DNA from: Methyloprofundus sedimenti
Lineage (GTDB): Bacteria > Pseudomonadota > Gammaproteobacteria > Methylococcales > Methylomonadaceae
DNA: 64,000 nt
Assembly (NCBI RefSeq): GCF_002072955.1
Contig: NZ_LPUF01000002.1
Coordinates: 248,001-312,000 of the forward strand
Direction of reading: 5' to 3'
Shown here: positions 47,121 to 56,679 of the stretch, piece after piece
Position numbering within the stretch: position 1 is the first letter of the stretch
Layout: each line of letters opens with the position of its first letter
The notes under the pieces: generated by a model
Seen by the model: the letters and a program-made list of their open reading frames with translations, nothing else
What the model was told of the DNA's origin: nothing
The model's database searches: none
Made by a program: the position numbers and the translations under genes

Positions 47121-47575
47121 ACACCGGCGACTTTGAGCCATGCTTAATGGTTTGTATTAAATGCTCTTGGTCACAGCGCATAAAAAACGTACAAATGCTA
47201 ATAAACTTTTGCAAATGCACTGGATAAATTTGTGTTAAATCGGTGCATGGCCTAGTCCTGCGCCCAAGCTTATTACTAAAATACAAAGCCCATTCTGAAA
47301 GCCAGCAAGTTCTTTGCTTCTGCAATTTTCCGGATCATAGGGTCGCAACATCGTAGTGTGATGCTACGGCCAGTACTTTATCAGGCCTGCTCGCCAGTAT
47401 ATACTTCGCGCGGTCACATCTGTAGTAAACAAAACGGCAGACTCCAGCGCAGAAATACTTTGCGTCATGCATAAACAACAAAGCAATAAAAACCTAATAT
47501 GCAATTTCGTATCCTATGTTTGTCTTGTACAATAAGCACTAACTATAATTTAATTTGACCGGTAAGAGAACACTT
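47121..47575. other. Intergenic region upstream of purM
   Basis: Roughly 450 bases between rlmA and purM hold no gene I can support. The stretch has no obvious riboswitch (no PurR-like operator or PRPP element was recognised) and should contain the purM promoter near its right end, where an AT-rich block (47520-47550) occurs. Confidence 0.4.
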
Positions 47576-48625
47576 GTGAGCGAACATAAAGCAGAGAGTT
47601 TAAACTATAAAAGTGCAGGCGTAGACATAGAAGCAGGCAACACGCTTGTTGAACGCATTAAACCGATTGCTGCCAGAACCCGGACGGCAGGCGTCATGTC
47701 TGGCTTAGGCGGGTTTGGATCGATGTTTGAACTGCCGTTGGATCGCTATAAGCATCCTGTCCTGGTATCAGGCACTGACGGCGTGGGCACAAAATTAAAA
47801 CTTGCGATTGATTTAAACCAGCACAATACGGTCGGCATAGACCTGGTTGGCATGTGTGTTAATGACATTATTGTGCAAGGTGCCGAGTCACTTTTTTTTC
47901 TGGATTATTTTGCTACCGGTAAATTAGATGTCGATACCGCTACCTCAGTTATTGAAGGGATAGGTAAAGGTTGCGAACTCGCAGGCGCTGCATTAGTCGG
48001 AGGTGAAACAGCCGAAATGCCAGGCATGTATGCCGATGGCGAATATGATCTTGCGGGTTTCTGTGTCGGTATTGTCGAAAAAGAAGCGATTATTGATGGC
48101 AGCAAAGTATCCGCTGGCGATAGCCTGATTGGCATAGCCTCTTCAGGACCGCACTCGAATGGTTACTCCTTGATTCGTAAAATTATTGAACGTAGCAATA
48201 TCCCGCTAACTGAAACACTCGAAGGCAGGCCACTTGCCGAGCATTTACTTGAACCAACACGGATTTACGTTAAGCCACTACTGCAATTAATTAGCCAGCT
48301 TCCTGTGCATGCAATGGCACATATTACCGGGGGCGGCATTACCGAGAATCTGCCTCGCGTGCTGCCAGAAGGCTTAAGCGCCAGCATAGACCTTAATTCC
48401 TGGACGCAGCCGGCTATTTTCCAATGGCTGCAAGAGCAAGGCAATGTGACTCAGGCCAATATGCTGACGACCTTTAACTGTGGTATCGGCATGATAGTTT
48501 GTATCGCCCCGGAACATGAAGCCGCAGCTATAAGTATATTAAATGAATTAGGCGAGCAAGCCTTTGCTATTGGGAAAATTACGCATACACCCAATAAAAA
48601 ACAAGTCGATTATTACACCGCGTAG
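47576..48625 (+). CDS. purM: Phosphoribosylformylglycinamidine cyclo-ligase
   Basis: PurM makes aminoimidazole ribotide (AIR) in purine synthesis. Key segments are [58 protein letters not shown] and [16 protein letters not shown]-like [17 protein letters not shown] chose the GTG at 47576 ([12 protein letters not shown]) with GGTAAGAG upstream; an in-frame TTG at 47555 would add seven residues with no family match. No purN follows; the next gene is a Tim44-like protein. Confidence 0.95.
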   Translation: MSEHKAESLNYKSAGVDIEAGNTLVERIKPIAARTRTAGVMSGLGGFGSMFELPLDRYKHPVLVSGTDGVGTKLKLAIDLNQHNTVGIDLVGMCVNDIIVQGAESLFFLDYFATGKLDVDTATSVIEGIGKGCELAGAALVGGETAEMPGMYADGEYDLAGFCVGIVEKEAIIDGSKVSAGDSLIGIASSGPHSNGYSLIRKIIERSNIPLTETLEGRPLAEHLLEPTRIYVKPLLQLISQLPVHAMAHITGGGITENLPRVLPEGLSASIDLNSWTQPAIFQWLQEQGNVTQANMLTTFNCGIGMIVCIAPEHEAAAISILNELGEQAFAIGKITHTPNKKQVDYYTA

Positions 48626-48812
48626 TAAGGACTTCACCCCCGCGTTTTCTGCAGAACGCAAATGCTAATGATCACAATTTCAGTGTTTTTCCAAGCAATC
48701 TGAAGTCAGTGTTAAGAGATGTTTATCATTTGGAGGGGATTGGTTTTTCAAATATCTAGCCTTATATTATATATAGCCCGTTTTATAGAAAACAAATAAC
48801 CCACAGGTCATT

Positions 48813-49784
48813 ATGAATAAATTATCCAGCTTCTTTTTAACAATTTTGATAACTGCTACCTTAAGCTTTGCCGGAATTTCGGATGCAGAAGCCAAACGTT
48901 TTGGTGGTGCCAGCTCATTTGGCAGTTCGTCAAAATACAGCAGGTCTTATGCACGCAAATCGAGCCCCGCACAGAAAACGCCGAGTCAGCAACAAGCCTA
49001 CAACAAAAATCAGTCTGCCCGCCAGACCATGTCTAAACGCGGCGGCTTAATGGGCTTACTGGGTGGCCTGGCGCTAGGCGGGCTGCTTGGCTCACTGTTT
49101 TTTGGTGGCGCTTTTGAAAACTTTAATTTTATGGATATTCTGATTTTTGGCGGTATTGCCTATTTATTATTCAGATTATTTGCCGCTAAAGCAGGAAAAT
49201 CGACAACTAGCGCAGCTTATAATCGTAATAGCTATGATCGCAGCACACACGCTGAACCGCTGAGCAGCAATTATCAGCGCTCAAATAGTACAGCCCCCAA
49301 TCCGGCAGCGTTTGACACCGACATATTCTCACGCAAGAGCCAGCAAACTCATTTTGATGCTGCTAACAATGACACAGAAGAGAAGCTGATTGAAGATGCA
49401 ATTGTATTACCTAAGGATTTCGATGAGCAGGAATTTCTGAATGGAGCGAAAGGTGCTTTTAAAATGCTGCAAACAGCCTGGGATAAAAGAGATTTAGCTG
49501 AAATTCGCAGCCTGACTACCGACAAAGTCTTTGCTGAAATACAGTCGCAACTGCAAGGGTCAAACACTGAGAATCATACCGATGTATTAAAAGTAGAGGC
49601 CGAGTTACTGGAAATCAGAGAGATAGGTAATGATCTGGAGGCCGTTGTTTTATTCGATACGCTTATGCGCGAGGACCTTAGCGCACATGCAGAACAGGTG
49701 CGTGAAGTCTGGACTTTTATCAAGCCCAAAAACAGTATGCAGGCAAAATGGTATCTGGATGGTTTACAGCAACTTGCAGATTAA
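48813..49784 (+). CDS. Tim44-like domain membrane protein
   Basis: The 323-aa protein has a signal peptide (FFLTILITATLSFAGISDAE), a Ser/Lys-rich low-complexity segment, and a glycine-rich membrane hairpin (GGLMGLLGGLALGGLLGSLF; FMDILIFGGIAYLLFRLF). The C-terminal Tim44-like domain (ILPKDFDEQEFLNGAKGAFK-type; here LPKDFDEQEFLNGAKGAF) starts near 205. The bacterial members are envelope proteins of unknown role. It is followed after 112 bases by the carrier-protein gene; a hairpin lies between. Confidence 0.87.
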   Translation: MNKLSSFFLTILITATLSFAGISDAEAKRFGGASSFGSSSKYSRSYARKSSPAQKTPSQQQAYNKNQSARQTMSKRGGLMGLLGGLALGGLLGSLFFGGAFENFNFMDILIFGGIAYLLFRLFAAKAGKSTTSAAYNRNSYDRSTHAEPLSSNYQRSNSTAPNPAAFDTDIFSRKSQQTHFDAANNDTEEKLIEDAIVLPKDFDEQEFLNGAKGAFKMLQTAWDKRDLAEIRSLTTDKVFAEIQSQLQGSNTENHTDVLKVEAELLEIREIGNDLEAVVLFDTLMREDLSAHAEQVREVWTFIKPKNSMQAKWYLDGLQQLAD

Positions 49785-49807
49785 GTCTTAGCTGTCATAC
49801 TCTAAAT

Positions 49808-49839
49808 AAGCCTGCTGTTTTCTGACAATCAGCGGGCTT
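49808..49839. terminator. Hairpin between Tim44-like gene and carrier-protein gene
   Basis: Ten-base arms AAGCCTGCTG and CAGCGGGCTT (one G-U pair) enclose a 12-base loop. On the plus strand no T run follows, so it is a weak terminator; on the minus strand TTATTTAG follows. It may still reduce read-through from the Tim44-like gene. Confidence 0.4.
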
Positions 49840-49896
49840 AAGCCTCAGGCTACCCAATGTTTTGAAAACATATTCATCATCTTGCCCCTCTCTTCT

Positions 49897-50133
49897 ATGA
49901 AACAAAAAATACGCGAATTTATTTTTAACGAACTTATATTTGTCGCAGAGCCTGAAAAATTTTCAGATGATGATGACTTACTGGATGCTGGTCTGGACAG
50001 CATGGGCATCATGCGCCTGATTATGCACATAGAAGAGCAGTTTTCAGTCACGCTGCCCGATTCTGAAATTGACCCGGATAACGTCAACTCTTTCAATGCC
50101 CTGGAACAATGGATATTGCAACATAAAGCATGA
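49897..50133 (+). CDS. Free-standing acyl/peptidyl carrier protein
   Basis: The 78-aa carrier protein has the phosphopantetheine attachment motif DAGLDSMGIMRL, with the modified serine near residue 35, in an acidic four-helix fold. The ATG at 49897 is preferred over a TTG five codons earlier; neither has a good Shine-Dalgarno. The stop overlaps the next gene's ATG (ATGA). Together with the adenylation and dehydrogenase genes at 61349-63917 it could be the prolyl/pyrrolyl carrier; alone it could serve another acyl group. Confidence 0.88.
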   Translation: MKQKIREFIFNELIFVAEPEKFSDDDDLLDAGLDSMGIMRLIMHIEEQFSVTLPDSEIDPDNVNSFNALEQWILQHKA

Positions 50134-51461
50134 AAACAACGGGCGCAAGCGAAGACATTATTCAAATACTCAATCCAGCCGATTGCTTTACTTTGGCAAT
50201 GGATGAAGAAATACGCAAAGAACAGATGCCTGGCAGTCTTTGTGGCTTTGCCCTGGAGCTTGCCCACACACTGGATATTAAAGCATTAGAACAGCGTATC
50301 GATGAATTTGGCGATCGCTTTCCGCTGGCTTTTGCCAGCCTACAGCAACGCGGTAAACGTTTTTTCTGGTGTACACGTGAGCAACGCCACCCGCTTTTTT
50401 ATCAGCACACTGATGTCAATCATGCCGATGAAGACACATTCCATAAAGATACTGTTGTAAAACTGCTCAATCACAAACAACAACGCGAAACACTTCCGCC
50501 ACTGGAATTCCATCTGATTTACAGCGCCTCAAAAAACACTTTTTTAATGCGCTGGATACACCCTTTCTGCGATGCCCGCGGTGCTGATTTAATTTTAAAG
50601 TATCTTTGCACTGAATCTTTAGAAGCCCGCAATCACTTTGACCTCCCCAAACTTGAACCTCTGGTCAGTATTCAATTAGCTAAATACAAATGGTGGCAAA
50701 AAATTGGCTTTTTTTTAAAAGCTAAACGCTATATTGCTAAATTAGACAGCTTACAAAGCATTATCCATGCAGATACCAGCCTGGCACCCAGGCAATTAAA
50801 TTTTAATACTTACACGCTCAGCCTGGAACACACCCGGACGATCAATACCCTTGCCCGCCAGCAAGTCGGCTTAACCGGCACTAGCTTATATTATGCCGGC
50901 TGTTTTATGCGCGCATTGCACAAGATGAACCCTGAACAGCCGGGCGAAGCATACTGCACGCCGTATGCCTTTAATTTACGTAAAAACAAAGCTCTAAGCC
51001 CCTTATTAAGCAATCATGTCGCCCCTTTATTTGCCCAGGCTCCGAAAGCTTTACTGCATGATAAAGCCGCGCTATTTCAGCATCTAAAACAGCAAAACTC
51101 ACAGGCTATGCGCGAAAAACTCGATTATGCGTTTCTGCCAGTGATGTGGGCCGCCAGCTGGTTATCTTTAGAGCAACACGGCGAAAAACTGCGTAAATCG
51201 GTATACACCGGTGCTGAGCGTAACTCATTCTGGTTTTCTGATATAGGCCATGTTGATTTATCTAACAGTGCTTTTTTTGGCAGCGATATTACAAAAATAT
51301 ACCATCTGTGCCAGATTTCCAGCCCACCCGCCCTCGCCTTTTTAAGCTGCCAGTTTAATAAACAACTGACCTTTAGCTATAATTTTATTGAGCCATTATT
51401 CACCCAAGCATGGATAGAGCGTTTGCATAAAAATATGCTGGAAGAGTTATTGACTCCGTAG
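50130..51461 (+). CDS. Condensation-domain-like acyltransferase
   Basis: The 443-aa protein resembles stand-alone condensation/acyltransferase proteins (CoA-dependent acyltransferase superfamily). The active-site His-x3-Asp-x2-Gly is visible as WIHPFCDARGAD (His144, Asp148, Gly151), and a second-half structural motif is ISSPPALAFLSCQFNKQLTF. It is translationally coupled to the carrier protein. It may transfer the carrier-bound acyl group to an acceptor (ester or amide). The acceptor cannot be read from the sequence. Confidence 0.72.
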   Translation: MKTTGASEDIIQILNPADCFTLAMDEEIRKEQMPGSLCGFALELAHTLDIKALEQRIDEFGDRFPLAFASLQQRGKRFFWCTREQRHPLFYQHTDVNHADEDTFHKDTVVKLLNHKQQRETLPPLEFHLIYSASKNTFLMRWIHPFCDARGADLILKYLCTESLEARNHFDLPKLEPLVSIQLAKYKWWQKIGFFLKAKRYIAKLDSLQSIIHADTSLAPRQLNFNTYTLSLEHTRTINTLARQQVGLTGTSLYYAGCFMRALHKMNPEQPGEAYCTPYAFNLRKNKALSPLLSNHVAPLFAQAPKALLHDKAALFQHLKQQNSQAMREKLDYAFLPVMWAASWLSLEQHGEKLRKSVYTGAERNSFWFSDIGHVDLSNSAFFGSDITKIYHLCQISSPPALAFLSCQFNKQLTFSYNFIEPLFTQAWIERLHKNMLEELLTP

Positions 51462-51633
51462 CTTTCACTTCATCCCGTAGCTCTTATGTAGCTCGTGGAA
51501 TACGGAAAAACGGCATTTTACATTAACCAGGATTACAGGTCTGAATGTTATTTCCATCCGTTTATCTTGTATAAAATAGATGTTATCCCGTATAGGGTTA
51601 TTGGGCTTAAGTCTTTTTCCAGGTAGGAAATTA

Positions 51634-51943
51634 ATGTGAAGTGTCACAGTAACTGGCTAGTAACTGGCTGGATTGCTGTTGATCCAAGTGATGTAAGGAA
51701 GAAAACGCTGGTTGATAAGTTAGAGTTAGCCGATATAAAAGAGCTTAGAGAATACTTTTTGGTGGGCTTGATGCTTACAGAATGACACTTGAAAGAAGTG
51801 ACCGAGGTATTACCCAGCAGCCTGCTCAAGAGTCTAAACCGGTTAATTATTTAATGTATCCGTATGCCGAAGTGAATGGCAAAGCCCTGGATTATTTTGA
51901 TCCAGAAAGCTTTCGTTATTCTGTGCAGTTTAAGAGGTTTTAG
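51634..51943 (+). pseudogene. Unidentified gene remnant, frameshifted
   Basis: Two overlapping plus-strand frames make one C-terminal fragment: NWLVTGWIAVDPSDVRKKTL, DKLELADIKELREYF, then after a shift near 51760 GGLDAYRMTLERSDRG, PVNYLMYPYAEVNGKALDYF and DPESFRYSVQFKRF before a stop. The composition looks like real protein, but I do not recognise the family. A direct repeat AGTAACTGGCT sits at its left end. It marks the beginning of the accessory island behind the acyltransferase gene. Confidence 0.4.
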
Positions 51944-52022
51944 CAAGGATTTTTGGACTTTTTAAATTTAGCAGTTTTTATTTAAAATTGATTTTGGTAC
52001 CAAAAATAAGTACTATTCTTAA

Positions 52023-52277
52023 ATGAAACGAAAATACCAGAAAACACTTGAATTAACTTTCCATCGTCCAGTCAGCGGGAATATTAAATGGAGTGATATT
52101 GAGTCTTTATTTATTGAGCTTGGGGCAGAAATTAGTGAACGTGAAGGTTCTCGTATTGGCGTACGTCTATTTAATGATCGGAAAGTCTTTCATCGCTCAC
52201 ATCCTTCTCCAAATACAGATAAAGGGGCAGTAGCGAATATCCGAGAATGGTTAAGAGAAAATGAGGTGATACCATGA
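52023..52277 (+). CDS. HicA-type mRNA interferase toxin
   Basis: The 84-aa protein has the HicA double-stranded-RNA-binding-like fold pattern: IKWSDIESLFIELGAEISER, EGSRIGVRLFNDRKVFHRSH and a closing GAVANIREWLRENEVI. The catalytic His is in the FHRSHPSP segment. The stop overlaps the HicB start by four bases, as usual. No second copy in the window. Confidence 0.88.
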   Translation: MKRKYQKTLELTFHRPVSGNIKWSDIESLFIELGAEISEREGSRIGVRLFNDRKVFHRSHPSPNTDKGAVANIREWLRENEVIP

Positions 52278-52609
52278 TGAATATAATGGAAATTAATAAC
52301 TATCGTGCAATAATTCAGTATGACCCCGATATTGAAATGTTTAGAGGTGAATTTGTCGGTCTAAATGGCGGAGCTGATTTTTATGCGAGCGATATAAAAG
52401 GCTTGAAAGAAGAGGGGGAAAACTCTCTTAAAGTATTTCTTGAAATGTGTGCAGAGGACGGTGTTGAGCCTCGAAAAAATTATTCAGGCAAGTTTAATGT
52501 GCGAATTCCACCTGAATTACACGCTAATATTTCAAGTGTTGCAATAGCAGAAGGGAAGAGTTTAAATCAGTGGGTTGTAGAAACATTAAGTGATGCTTCT
52601 CATTTTTAA
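52274..52609 (+). CDS. HicB-type antitoxin
   Basis: The 111-aa protein has the HicB RNase-H-like part (YRAIIQYDPDIEMFRGEFVG; FYASDIKGLKEEGENSLKVF) and a C-terminal ribbon-helix-helix with FNVRIPPELHANISSVAIAE and SLNQWVVETL. It neutralises HicA and represses the operon in characterised pairs. Start choice between two adjacent ATG codons does not matter for the product. Confidence 0.9.
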   Translation: MMNIMEINNYRAIIQYDPDIEMFRGEFVGLNGGADFYASDIKGLKEEGENSLKVFLEMCAEDGVEPRKNYSGKFNVRIPPELHANISSVAIAEGKSLNQWVVETLSDASHF

Positions 52610-52753
52610 TGCGAGGGTGGGGCAGAAAAAGGCGGTAGCGGGTTAAATCTGTTATTAAACATGAATGTCTCGACCAAATTCTACTTTATTGATTAACAAC
52701 CCGATCACAATATCATGCATTTTTTTAATTTTGAAAAACAAATCGCCTGTAGG

Positions 52754-53120
52754 CTGGGTTAGCTTATTGAGCGTTGAGAAATAACGTAACCCAGCATTTG
52801 GCGTGGTTAACATACCTTGTTAACCCTTATCTGGCTGGTATTGAAATTCAGAAAAAAATGTGCGAACTTACATACGGGCTAAATTAGAATTTTTTTACCG
52901 TTAATTTATCTAAACGTAGCAATAATGACATACTGATATCTAACATTGAATTGTTGCGTGAGGCTTTCCGTCTGACTAAACAACAGCATCCTTTTATGAT
53001 TGAAGCCTGCGTTATTTTACTAGAAGGTGATTATAATTTTTCAACGGGCTGGCACTTAATAAAAAATGCACTTTTCAAAAAATATCGCTTTGAACGAGAG
53101 GTTTATCCCAGACATTAGGC
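52754..53120 (+). pseudogene. RAYT (REP-associated Y1 transposase) relic with REP hairpin
   Basis: A REP hairpin CTGGGTTA...TAACCCAG (52754-52794) is followed by a decayed Y1-type transposase: reading across frames gives IELLREAFRLTKQQHPFMIE, EACVIL, LEGDYNFSTGWHLIKNALFK and a loss of frame. This matches the family order in REP-associated tyrosine transposases (AKSTGGxYFF; CVILPEHLHCIWxLPEGD; STRWxLIK). A second copy lies at 58022-58420. Confidence 0.7.
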
Positions 53121-53169
53121 AACTAGCTGGATATGGATTGAGGGTGAATGTCGAGTTAGGTTATTTCGC

Positions 53170-53250
53170 TACGCTCAATAAGCGAACCCGGTCTTGTATA
53201 TTAAACACACCTACGTGTTTCGGTTCGCGGCCCTTAGCTCTGCGTTAGGC
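53170..53250 (+). repeat. attC-like half site before the mscS gene
   Basis: The sequence ends GGCCCTTAGCTCTGCGTTAGGC, which resembles the right half of an integron attC site (core GTTRRRY as GTTAGGC at 53244-53250). Upstream, GCGAACC...GGTTCGC arms with an inner AAACAC...GTGTTT hairpin form an attC-like fold. The mscS ATG follows 17 bases after the core, the spacing seen in cassette genes. No left R-core (RYYYAAC) was found, so the site may be partial or coincidental. Confidence 0.35.
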
Positions 53251-53267
53251 TTAAAAAAGGATCGCAT

Positions 53268-54380
53268 ATGTCATTTTCGAATACTCCTATTGAATCCATA
53301 ACCCCTTTTCTTCCTCTCTTTGCAACACTCATTTTTATCGGGCCATTGCTTTGGGTAAGCCATCAAATTCTTATCGCACGACACCCTGATATCGGAAACG
53401 AGCGTCTGTTTCCCAGACAGCTTGCTATGCTGGTATTAACTTTTGCAGGTGTGATCGGAATTGCGCTTACACTTCCTGTCAGCGAGAGCTCTCGTAATCA
53501 GATTATCGCGCTTATTGGCCTGATAATTTCGGGTATCTTCGCCTTTTCATCCAGCACAATCTTTGCGAATCTTATGGCTGGAATCATGCTTCGCGTGACA
53601 AAACCATTCAGTACCGGAGACTTCATCAAGGTAGGAGAATATTTTGGTCGCGTTGTAGAGCGTGGATTATTAGATACAGAGATACAAACCGAGAATCGGG
53701 AATTGGTCGCGCTGCCGAATACATACATGATTACCAACCCCATTTCCGTAACCCGCAGTTCCGGCACCATTATTTCAACAACCTTATCTTTAGGATACGA
53801 TATTCATCATTCAAAGGTCGAATCTCTTTTGCTGGATGCAGCTAAAGAATGTGGTCTTGAAGAACCGTTCATTCAAATCCTGGAACTTGGCAATTACTCA
53901 ATCACATACAAAGTAAACGGGATGTTAACGGACGTTAAAAGCCTTTTGACCGCCCGCTCTAATCTTTGCCGTTATGTTTTAGACACCTTGCACGGAAACG
54001 GAGTTGAAATTATGTCACCTGCCTTCATGAATCAACGTCGATTGCCAGAGGATTTTAAAATCATTCCCGCCGACGAGGCCAAACAGGAACCCATAGAAAG
54101 TGTTTCCGTTGCTGAAGAAGTTGTCTTTGACAAGGCCGAGAAAGCAGAACAGACTGAAAAATTGAAGCAGCAATTCCTGGATAAAATCAAGGAGTGCAAA
54201 ACAGATCTTGAAAAAGCATCAGAAGAAGACAAGGAACGGCTCGAGGAAATAATCAGGGAATCTAATGAACAACTTAAAGCCCTGGAGAAACCCCATGTTG
54301 AACCGAGCCAGGATGAACTTACCGCTGAATATATCGCTTCAGCGGACTCGGACACGAATCAGGGGGTTAGAATCGATTGA
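53268..54380 (+). CDS. Mechanosensitive channel of the MscS family
   Basis: The 370-aa protein has three membrane helices (PLFATLIFIGPLLWVSHQIL near 15-34, LAMLVLTFAGVIGIALTL near 53-70, IIALIGLIISGIFAFSSSTI near 80-100), then the pore helix/beta domain FANLMAGIMLRVTKPFSTGD with ENRELVALPNTYMIT. A Lys/Glu-rich coiled-coil tail (about 285-345) is an addition to the core family. It could release solutes on hypo-osmotic shock. The gene lies in the accessory island; an AAAAAAGGA site precedes the ATG. Confidence 0.88.
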   Translation: MSFSNTPIESITPFLPLFATLIFIGPLLWVSHQILIARHPDIGNERLFPRQLAMLVLTFAGVIGIALTLPVSESSRNQIIALIGLIISGIFAFSSSTIFANLMAGIMLRVTKPFSTGDFIKVGEYFGRVVERGLLDTEIQTENRELVALPNTYMITNPISVTRSSGTIISTTLSLGYDIHHSKVESLLLDAAKECGLEEPFIQILELGNYSITYKVNGMLTDVKSLLTARSNLCRYVLDTLHGNGVEIMSPAFMNQRRLPEDFKIIPADEAKQEPIESVSVAEEVVFDKAEKAEQTEKLKQQFLDKIKECKTDLEKASEEDKERLEEIIRESNEQLKALEKPHVEPSQDELTAEYIASADSDTNQGVRID

Positions 54381-54772
54381 TGTACTTATAATTTACCAAA
54401 TTATTAACAATAACTCGGGGCAGAGTCTGAGGTATCCCCACGAATTTAGACTGCCTCCAGCTTCTCAGAATATCCTTTCAACATCGTCTGCGCTAACTCC
54501 ACCTGACCGAAATATTTAAAATGTTTATTGTTGGTGCATTACAACCAGGATTTTGCACAACTATCAAGCAAAATTTCAATGAATTTAATTAGCCAAAATT
54601 TAGATTTCAGATTACTTAAGTTTCAATTATTCTATAAGGAATTGATTTTTAAATACAATAATTAACCAAATCATAGTAGTGATAAAAACTGGCATAACTG
54701 GTGCTTTCATAAAATAGTTCTCGATAAATTCGGTACAGTTCAAATTGCATTCTGTCACGATAGGGGTTTACG
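54381..54772. other. Intergenic debris between mscS and a small relic
   Basis: No intact gene is visible. On the minus strand, 54447-54520 reads KYFGQVELAQTMLKGYSEKL and EAV plus a stop, likely the tail of an unidentified lost gene. The remainder is AT-rich and non-coding. Confidence 0.35.
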
Positions 54773-54962
54773 ATGAAAATTTTTTAAAGAAATCTTGATT
54801 GGACTACTGCTCCTTACTGGTACATGGGGGTTCGTTTCCGGTGAATTCATAGTTTCTACGTGTTTTTTGTCAGCGACGCCATATACAGCAACATGGCAAC
54901 ACTTATCAATTAAACCATTTATGTCGTCACCTCTCTGTTGTATCTTCAAACCTTTTTTGTAA
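54773..54962 (+). pseudogene. Small exported-protein frame broken at a T6 tract
   Basis: ATG AAA ATT TTT TAA stops at once, but a one-base shift at the T run gives KEILIGLLLLTGTWGFVSGE followed by about 40 residues to a stop (FIVSTCFLSATPYTATWQ). The start looks like a signal segment. No family is recognised. Either a decayed gene or chance reading. Confidence 0.3.
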
Positions 54963-55194
54963 ATCTGGCTCGCTTTAGAACGAAAACTCGGAGGGTAGAT
55001 TGATGACTGCGCTAAAGAGATATTGTTAATTTTAATTGATCCCGGTTGTCAGGAAATGCGGTTTATCAAAGAATAACAGGGGGTCAACAGTCCTGGTAAT
55101 TCCCTAACTTTTCCATATCGAATACACGCTTTTATAGAAAAAATGCGTTGAATATTCGATTTTGAAGTTGCCGCGCCCAATATAGGAGGAAATT

Positions 55195-56679
55195 ATGCAT
55201 CACAATAAATTTACATCACTTTCGACTTCCAACGTGACTATGGACAGTTCAGGCCTGGAAATGAAATACCAGCAGACAAAAATCATATTTACGATTGGGC
55301 CAGCTTCATCTCAAGATGAGGTGCTCAAGGAACTCATCAACGAACGAGTCGATATTTGCCGCATCAATATGGCGCATGCAAGCCATGATTGGACACGGAA
55401 AATCATTCAGCAGATTAAACGAGTTTGCGAGGAAACAGGCCGTCAAATAGGCATCATGATGGATATCAAAGGACCGGAAATCCGAACCGGTGATGTCGGT
55501 GAGGCTTTGTATCTTGAGAGTGGCGAACATTTTGATTTCCTGATGTCAATTCCGGTAGTCGATTCAATCCAGGACGGTATCCGTTGTATCAACGTAAACT
55601 ATCCTAACCTTATCAATGATATTTCAATAGGTGATACAGTTCTAGTCGATAGCGGCTTGATTCGTTTAGAAGTCTTGGCCATGCTTGACGACAGGATTCG
55701 CTGTAAAGTTGTTATTCCAGGGCATCTAGGTAACCGTCGGCATATCAACCTCCCGGGAGTACGGGTTGGTCTTCCATCGTTAACCGAAAAAGATTATGGC
55801 GACCTTGCGATTGGTTTGGACGAAGGTATAGACTTTATTGCCTTGTCTTTTGTTCGAGATGCAGATGCCCTGCATGCTTTGCGGTCAGTGTTGACCGAAC
55901 ACGGATCAAAAGCCCGAATTATTGCAAAAATTGAAGACCAGCAGGCGATTTGCAATATTGAAGATATTATCGAGGCCAGCGATGGCATTATGGTTGCCAG
56001 GGGAGACTTAGGAATCGAATGTCCATATGAGGAACTACCCATAATACAACACCAAATCGTTAAGGCATGTATTAGAAAAAGCCGGCCTGTGATTGTGGCA
56101 ACTCATATGCTGGAATCAATGATTACTGCACCTGTACCAACACGAGCAGAAGTAACTGATATTGCCAACGCCGTTCTTGAGAAAGCCGATGCGATTATGT
56201 TATCCGGCGAAACCACGACCGGTAAATATCCCGTTGAATGTATCAAGGTTTTTAAAAGAATTTCTAGACGCATCGAGAGCTTACATAACGATGAGCCAAC
56301 TAAAGAACTTGATCTTCCGACCCCGAAGGGCAAAATGCTTCGTTCAGCAGTTTACCTTGCCAATGATATTGAGGATTGTGGGATTGTCGTTTTTTCCAGA
56401 AGCGGTTACCTGGTGCGTATGCTTTCATCGTTAAGACCAAGGGTACCGATTTATGCCTTCACTGACATTCCTGAGTTATTCAGAAATCTTTTGATTTTGT
56501 GGGGTGTTGAGCCTTTTCAAATGGATTTTTCCGATGACCCTGAAGACACTATTAAAGATGCATTTGCTTATTTAAAAAGGAAAAACTGGGTGAAAGAAGG
56601 GCAAACATTGATTGTTATCAGCAATGCTCTAGCCAAAGAAAAGATAATCGATACCTTACAAATACGTTCTGTAGAATGA
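55195..56679 (+). CDS. pyk: Pyruvate kinase
   Basis: The enzyme converts phosphoenolpyruvate and ADP to pyruvate and ATP. The 494-aa protein has KIIFTIGPASS, CRINMAHASHDWTRKI (a variant of the usual NFSHG loop), MMDIKGPEIRTG, the catalytic-lysine motif RIIAKIEDQQA, MVARGDLGIECPYEELP and ATHMLESMI, with the C-terminal domain at 360-480 (VVFSRSGYLVRMLS). About 25 N-terminal residues precede the family start. A strong site (ATAGGAGGAAATT) precedes the ATG. It is placed in an accessory island next to mscS, so it is probably an extra copy. Confidence 0.93.
   Translation: MHHNKFTSLSTSNVTMDSSGLEMKYQQTKIIFTIGPASSQDEVLKELINERVDICRINMAHASHDWTRKIIQQIKRVCEETGRQIGIMMDIKGPEIRTGDVGEALYLESGEHFDFLMSIPVVDSIQDGIRCINVNYPNLINDISIGDTVLVDSGLIRLEVLAMLDDRIRCKVVIPGHLGNRRHINLPGVRVGLPSLTEKDYGDLAIGLDEGIDFIALSFVRDADALHALRSVLTEHGSKARIIAKIEDQQAICNIEDIIEASDGIMVARGDLGIECPYEELPIIQHQIVKACIRKSRPVIVATHMLESMITAPVPTRAEVTDIANAVLEKADAIMLSGETTTGKYPVECIKVFKRISRRIESLHNDEPTKELDLPTPKGKMLRSAVYLANDIEDCGIVVFSRSGYLVRMLSSLRPRVPIYAFTDIPELFRNLLILWGVEPFQMDFSDDPEDTIKDAFAYLKRKNWVKEGQTLIVISNALAKEKIIDTLQIRSVE

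Noticed and set aside
47121-47575. Purine riboswitch or RNA gene before purM
   Set aside because: No conserved stems or core sequence of any riboswitch class I know could be found.
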